A stretch of 36,191 bases of DNA, from positions 84,713-120,903 of the forward strand of contig PLDK01000029.1 of assembly GCA_003135135.1 (NCBI GenBank), given 5' to 3'. Below are positions 32,835-36,191 of the stretch, piece by piece. This stretch comes from Deltaproteobacteria bacterium (GTDB taxonomy: Bacteria > Desulfobacterota > Binatia > Binatales > Binataceae). Both the position numbers and the translations under genes were made by a program. How positions within the stretch are numbered: position 1 is the stretch's first letter; each line of letters opens with the position of its first letter. The notes under the pieces were generated by a model, which worked only from the letters and a program-made list of their open reading frames with translations, was not told the DNA's origin and did no database searches.

Positions 32835-32867
32835 AATCGCGCGCTCACGCGCGCTTTTCGCGCGATT
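32835..32867 (-). terminator. GC-rich hairpin downstream of tRNA-Ala
   Basis: AATCGCGCG at 32835-32843 and CGCGCGATT at 32859-32867 form a perfect 9-bp stem; the loop holds further GCGC pairs. It lies 32 nt after the 3' end of the tRNA on the minus strand and after copy 2 of the Crp-type regulator on the plus strand. Only a short T-run follows on the minus strand, so terminator function is plausible but not certain. Confidence 0.4.
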
Positions 32868-32898
32868 CTCCGACATGTCCGAAAATCCAGAGATTGAA

Positions 32899-32974
32899 TG
32901 GTGGAGCAGAAGGGATTTGAACCCTCGACCCCTACGTTGCGAACGTAGTGCTCTCCCAGCTGAGCTACTGCCCC
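32899..32974 (-). tRNA. tRNA-Ala (anticodon CGC)
   Basis: A complete 76-nt tRNA with encoded CCA. Acceptor GGGGCAG/CTGCTCC contains the G3-U70 wobble pair that marks alanine tRNAs. The D-arm is GCTC/GAGC, the anticodon stem CTACG/CGTAG with loop TTCGCAA (anticodon CGC at 32939-32941, reading GCG), and the T-arm GAGGG-TTCAAAT-CCCTT. It lies 22 nt after the galU stop on the same strand, so it may be co-transcribed with dksA-galU and processed. Confidence 0.96.
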
Positions 32975-32996
32975 ATCCAAGACCGAGACGCAATTA

Positions 32997-33863
32997 CTAT
33001 TGTGAGATAACTGACTTCAAGTAAGCTCGCAACCTCTCGGCCAGATCGGCGCGTTTCAATCCGAAGCCGATTTGCGCCGAGATGAACCCCACGCGATCGC
33101 CCAGATCATAGCGGACGCCCTCGAACTCGTAGCCGTAAATCTTGCGGCGCCCCGTCAGCGCCATCAGCGCGTCGGTCAACTGAATTTCGCCTCCAGCGCC
33201 CGGCTTACCCGCGGCCAGCAGTTCGAAGATATCGGGCGTCAGCACGTAGCGGCCCATGATTGCGAATTCGCTCGGCGCTTTTTCGGGCGCCGGTTTCTCG
33301 ACCATCCCGCGCAGTTCGTATGTCCGCTCGCCGACGGCTTTCAGATCGACGATGCCGTACTTCGAGAGCTCGCTGCGCGCGACCTTGAGCAGCGCGACCA
33401 CCGGCGCGTCACGGGTCTCGGCCACATCCAGGAGCTGGCGCAGGCACGGCCGCGGGCAATCGAAAATGTCGTCGGGGAGCATCACGGCGAACGGTTCGTC
33501 GGCGACCGCCTCGCGCGCTTGCAGCACCGCATGGCCCAGCCCGAGCGGACGCTGCTGTTCGGCGATCGTAATCCGGGCCGGATTGTTGCTGCGCCGGACG
33601 AGTTCGAGGATGTCGCGTTTGTCGCGGGCTTCGAGATAGCGCTCGAGTTCCGCGTTGGGCTCGAAGTGATCGGCGACGGTCGTCTTGCCGGGGCTGATGA
33701 CGAGAATGATGTCCGTGATGCCGGAGGCGACCGCCTCCTCGACGACGACCTGGATCGCCGGCGTATCGACCACCGGCAAAAGTTCCTTGGCGATCACCTT
33801 CGACGACGGAAGCATCCGCGTGCCCATTCCGGCCGCAAGGATAACCGCCTTTTTTACTTTCAT
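32997..33863 (-). CDS. galU: UTP-glucose-1-phosphate uridylyltransferase
   Basis: GalU of 288 residues, the usual length. It makes UDP-glucose from glucose-1-phosphate and UTP for polysaccharide and lipopolysaccharide synthesis. The nucleotidyltransferase signature ILAAGMGTRMLPSSK is at residues 8-22, followed by KELLPVVDTPAIQ, EQQRPLGLGHAV near 105, the metal-binding Asp region VMLPDDIFD near 130, and VEKPAPEKAPSEFAIMGRY near 190. The conserved K-x-x-P-K-E of most GalU proteins reads KVIAKE here, a minor variation. It lies 31 nt after the dksA-like gene in the same direction and 22 nt before the tRNA-Ala. GlgP, encoded at 6738-9185, could supply its glucose-1-phosphate. Confidence 0.95.
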   Translation of the reverse strand: MKVKKAVILAAGMGTRMLPSSKVIAKELLPVVDTPAIQVVVEEAVASGITDIILVISPGKTTVADHFEPNAELERYLEARDKRDILELVRRSNNPARITIAEQQRPLGLGHAVLQAREAVADEPFAVMLPDDIFDCPRPCLRQLLDVAETRDAPVVALLKVARSELSKYGIVDLKAVGERTYELRGMVEKPAPEKAPSEFAIMGRYVLTPDIFELLAAGKPGAGGEIQLTDALMALTGRRKIYGYEFEGVRYDLGDRVGFISAQIGFGLKRADLAERLRAYLKSVISQ

Positions 33864-33894
33864 AGCAGTGGGATTTTCCGGGTTGGAGGCGTGC

Positions 33895-34272
33895 TCAGAT
33901 CTTCTGCTCGCGCTCTTCCTGTGCGGATTTGCATGCGATGCAACGCGTGGTGACGGGGCGCGCCTTGAGCCGCTCGATCCCTATTTCGCCGCCGCATTCC
34001 TCGCATCGCCCGTACGAACCGTCTTCGAGTCGCGCGAATGCCTCGCTGATTTTGCTGAGTAACTTGCGCTCGCGATCGCGCATCCGCAGCAGGAAATTGC
34101 GATCCGATTCGAGCGCGGCCCGATCGGTCGGATCTGCGCAGGCCTCTTCCGACTCATGGTTCATGGCGCCGATCGCGCGCTCCGATTCCTGGAGAATGTC
34201 GCGTTTGCGGCCTTCGAGCAATTTTCTGAAGAGCTTGAGGTCTCTTTGCCTCACGGTTGAACTGTCCGTCAC
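33895..34272 (-). CDS. dksA: DksA/TraR-family zinc-finger protein
   Basis: A 125-residue DksA-like protein. It enters the RNA polymerase secondary channel and, with ppGpp, adjusts transcription of stable RNA and amino-acid genes. The coiled coil spans about residues 10-85, with DPTDRA at its tip region (DksA has catalytic Asp residues in DxxDxA). The zinc finger uses Cys90, Cys93, Cys111 and Cys114 (CEEC and CIAC). It is shorter than E. coli DksA (151), in the range common in deltaproteobacteria and similar groups. It is transcribed divergently from larC, with 52 nt between the start codons, and is probably first in an operon with galU and tRNA-Ala. Confidence 0.88.
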   Translation of the reverse strand: MTDSSTVRQRDLKLFRKLLEGRKRDILQESERAIGAMNHESEEACADPTDRAALESDRNFLLRMRDRERKLLSKISEAFARLEDGSYGRCEECGGEIGIERLKARPVTTRCIACKSAQEEREQKI

Positions 34273-34324
34273 GAGCCGAGTTTTTGATTCTATCGACGCC
34301 CTGCTACCATGTAAAGGTTGCGGG

Positions 34325-35518
34325 ATGAAAACGGCTTATCTCGACGCGTTCTCCGGTCTCAGCGGCGACATGATTGTCGGCGCAATCCTCGATTGCGGTG
34401 CGGACTTTGACCAGTTCGAGCGCGCGATCAAGTCGGTGCCGATCTCAGGTTATCGGCTCTCGACCCGGCGGATAATCTCAAGCGGCATCTCGGCGCTTAA
34501 GTTCGATGTCGCCGTGACGGAGCCGCAGCCGCAGCGTCATTTCGGCGAGATTCGCGCGCTGATCGACGCATCTCCGCTCGCCGCGACCATCAGGCATCGC
34601 GCGATCTCGATCTTCGAAGTGCTTGCCCAGGCCGAGGCGAAGATTCACAACATCACACCCGACCGCGTTCATTTTCACGAAGTCGGCGCGGTTGATTCGA
34701 TCATCGACATTGTCGGCACGGCATGGGGACTCGAGCATCTCGGCGTCGGCGACGTGATCGTGTCGGTGCTCCCGATGGGCGGCGGATTCGCGCGCTCGCA
34801 GCACGGAGTCATTCCCGTGCCGGCGCCGGCGACGATGGAGCTGCTGTCGGGATTCCCGGTGAAAATCGGTGACGGTGCGCAAGAGATGGTCACCCCGACC
34901 GGCGCGGCGGTGGTCCGCGCGCTGGCGCGTCCGGCGGCAATCCCGCTTGGGTTTGAAGTCGAGAAAATCGGCTACGGCGCGGGCGCGAGAGAGCTGGAAG
35001 ATCGGCCCAATGTATTGCGCCTGATGCTCGGGCGCGAGCGGGCCGCGTTCGACAGCGACGAGATGATCGAGATCTCCGCAAATATCGACGACCTCAGCCC
35101 GCAGATTTACGACCATGTGATGAGCCGCCTGTTCGCCGCAGGTGCGCGCGACGTGACGATTACGCCCACGATGATGAAGAAGAGCCGGCCGGCGGTGACT
35201 CTGGGCGTGATCGCCGAGGCCGCGCGCCGCGACGCGATCGCGGAGATTATCTTTGCGGAGACCTCGACGATCGGACTGCGGTTCCACGGCGTCGAGCGGC
35301 TGAAATTGCATCGCGAGATTCACGAGGTCGAGACGCGATGGGGCAAGGTTCGCGTCAAGACATCGGGCGCGCATGGCCGCGAGCCGACTACGATTTCGCC
35401 AGAGTACGATGACTGCCGGCGAATCGCCGCGGAGCACAAGGTAGCGCTGCGCGTCGTGATCGAGGAAGCGCGGGACGCCGCACGAGCACGCGGACCGGCG
35501 CATCGCGGCGAAAAATGA
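34325..35518 (+). CDS. larC: Nickel-pincer cofactor biosynthesis protein LarC
   Basis: LarC of 397 residues, a CTP-dependent nickel insertase that puts Ni into the pyridinium-thiocarboxylate cofactor of lactate racemase and related LarA enzymes. The family start AYLDAFSGLSGDMIVGAILD and the block VHFHEVGAVDSIIDIVG near residue 120 are clear, as are DGAQEMVTPTGAAV near 185 and the C-terminal metal-rich domain (ANIDDLSPQIYDHVMSRLF near 245). In Lactobacillus larC is read by frameshift as LarC1/LarC2; here it is one uninterrupted frame. ATG 34325 starts exactly at the family N-terminus. No larA, larB or larE lies in the window, so the rest must be elsewhere. Its end overlaps the queE start by 4 nt. 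Confidence 0.94.
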   Translation: MKTAYLDAFSGLSGDMIVGAILDCGADFDQFERAIKSVPISGYRLSTRRIISSGISALKFDVAVTEPQPQRHFGEIRALIDASPLAATIRHRAISIFEVLAQAEAKIHNITPDRVHFHEVGAVDSIIDIVGTAWGLEHLGVGDVIVSVLPMGGGFARSQHGVIPVPAPATMELLSGFPVKIGDGAQEMVTPTGAAVVRALARPAAIPLGFEVEKIGYGAGARELEDRPNVLRLMLGRERAAFDSDEMIEISANIDDLSPQIYDHVMSRLFAAGARDVTITPTMMKKSRPAVTLGVIAEAARRDAIAEIIFAETSTIGLRFHGVERLKLHREIHEVETRWGKVRVKTSGAHGREPTTISPEYDDCRRIAAEHKVALRVVIEEARDAARARGPAHRGEK

Positions 35519-36168
35519 CCTCCGAACGCCTGCATATCAACGAAATCTTTTACAGCATCCAGGGCGAATCCACGCACGCGGGCCGTCCATGCGTGTTCGT
35601 GCGGTTAACCGGATGCAACCTGCGATGCAAATGGTGCGACACCGAGTACGCATTCTACGAAGGCCGCCAGATGCCGATCGCCGAGGTCGCCGAAATAATT
35701 CGCGACTACCGCTGCGACCTGGTCGAAGTGACCGGCGGCGAACCGCTGCTGCAGGAGGGCGTATATCCGCTGGCGGATGCGATGCTCGAATCCGGCCGGA
35801 CCGTGATGATCGAGACGTCGGGGGCGGTGGACGTCAGCCGGCTCGACCCACGCGTCATCAAGATCATGGACCTCAAATGTCCGGGCAGCGGCGAATGCGA
35901 CCGAAATCTCTGGAGCAACCTCGACCATCTGACCCGGCGCGACGAGATCAAATTCGTAATCGCCGATCGTGCGGATTACGAATGGGCCAGGGACGCAATC
36001 GCCGCCCGCGACCTTGCCCGGCGCGTGGGCGCGCTATTGTTGAGTCCCGTGTCCGGGCAACTGGCGCCCGCCGCGCTCGCGGCGTGGATACTCGAGGATC
36101 GATTGCCCGCGCGGCTGCAATTGCAGATGCACAAGCAGATCTGGCCGGGCATTTCCCGCGGCGTGTGA
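35515..36168 (+). CDS. queE: 7-carboxy-7-deazaguanine synthase (radical SAM)
   Basis: QueE of 217 residues. It converts 6-carboxytetrahydropterin to 7-carboxy-7-deazaguanine, on the way to queuosine in tRNA or to deazaguanine DNA modification. The N-terminus INEIFYSIQGESTHAGRP is diagnostic, the radical-SAM motif CNLRCKWC gives Cys34, Cys38 and Cys41, and EVTGGEPLLQ near 73 is the SAM-binding GGE motif. The C-terminus (LQMHKQIWP) is the family end. The start ATG overlaps the larC stop (ATGA), so the two are translationally coupled although their pathways differ. queC and queD may follow beyond the window; only 23 nt remain after the stop codon. Confidence 0.94.
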   Translation: MTSERLHINEIFYSIQGESTHAGRPCVFVRLTGCNLRCKWCDTEYAFYEGRQMPIAEVAEIIRDYRCDLVEVTGGEPLLQEGVYPLADAMLESGRTVMIETSGAVDVSRLDPRVIKIMDLKCPGSGECDRNLWSNLDHLTRRDEIKFVIADRADYEWARDAIAARDLARRVGALLLSPVSGQLAPAALAAWILEDRLPARLQLQMHKQIWPGISRGV

Positions 36169-36191
36169 TCGCGCGCGGCAGGGCTGAGCCC

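Noticed and set aside
33929-34324. N-terminal extension of 132 residues on LarC.
   Set aside because: The extension lies antisense to the DksA-like gene and family homology begins exactly at ATG 34325.

Overview
The window is about 36 kb of GC-rich chromosome from a Gram-negative, probably uncultured bacterium. Outer-membrane evidence is a porin and an Lpp-like lipoprotein. A TIGR03620-type F420-dependent oxidoreductase, a glutathione S-transferase, a FadE-like acyl-CoA dehydrogenase and a b6-type Rieske/cytochrome b complex fit Candidatus Binatota or a neighbouring deltaproteobacterial-grade phylum. That placement is inference; no rRNA gene is present.

Layout. 1-2510: F420-dependent oxidoreductase, alanine-rich lipoprotein, and a membrane-anchored alpha/beta hydrolase that has lost its usual catalytic residues. 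2511-4824: a lower-GC patch with a DUF4238 protein and an unrecognised secreted protein. 5043-6549: glutathione S-transferase and alpha/beta hydrolase. 6738-12700: glycogen phosphorylase, PNPOx-fold flavoprotein, P-type ATPase. 12663-14416: acyl-CoA dehydrogenase and hemerythrin-like protein. 14417-14922: non-coding, with short palindromic repeats. 14923-22288: one long electron-transport operon (porin, two small c-type cytochromes, GltD-like FAD/Fe-S oxidoreductase, Rieske protein, cytochrome b, tetraheme cytochrome c, monoheme cytochrome c), followed by a pentameric ligand-gated ion channel homologue. 23461-29957: APH/P-loop kinase fusion, USP-CBS protein, small secreted protein, CBS protein, BCAM0308-family zinc protein, sigma-54 activator with an RsbRD-like N-terminus, and a receiver-like protein. 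30026-32710: monoheme cytochrome c and two divergent Crp/Fnr-type regulators. 32899-36168: tRNA-Ala(CGC), galU, dksA-like gene, larC, queE.

Main result. At least six transcription units carry a match to the sigma-54 -24/-12 promoter (TGGCACG-N4-TTGCW, invariant GG-N10-GC). Each lies so that the predicted 5' leader is only about 22-55 nt: the secreted protein, glgP, the P-type ATPase, the porin/bc operon, the USP-CBS operon and the CBS/BCAM0308 operon. A seventh precedes the receiver-like gene and a degenerate eighth precedes the PNPOx gene. The only sigma-54 activator in the window sits among them and has an RsbRD-like sensor domain and a GAFSGA loop instead of GAFTGA. The gene content (USP, CBS, APH/kinase fusion, P-type ATPase, PNPOx protein, BCAM0308 protein) resembles low-oxygen dormancy regulons such as mycobacterial DosR and the Burkholderia lxa locus. 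My inference is a sigma-54-controlled energy-starvation or low-oxygen regulon that joins respiratory rewiring, glycogen mobilisation and ion homeostasis.
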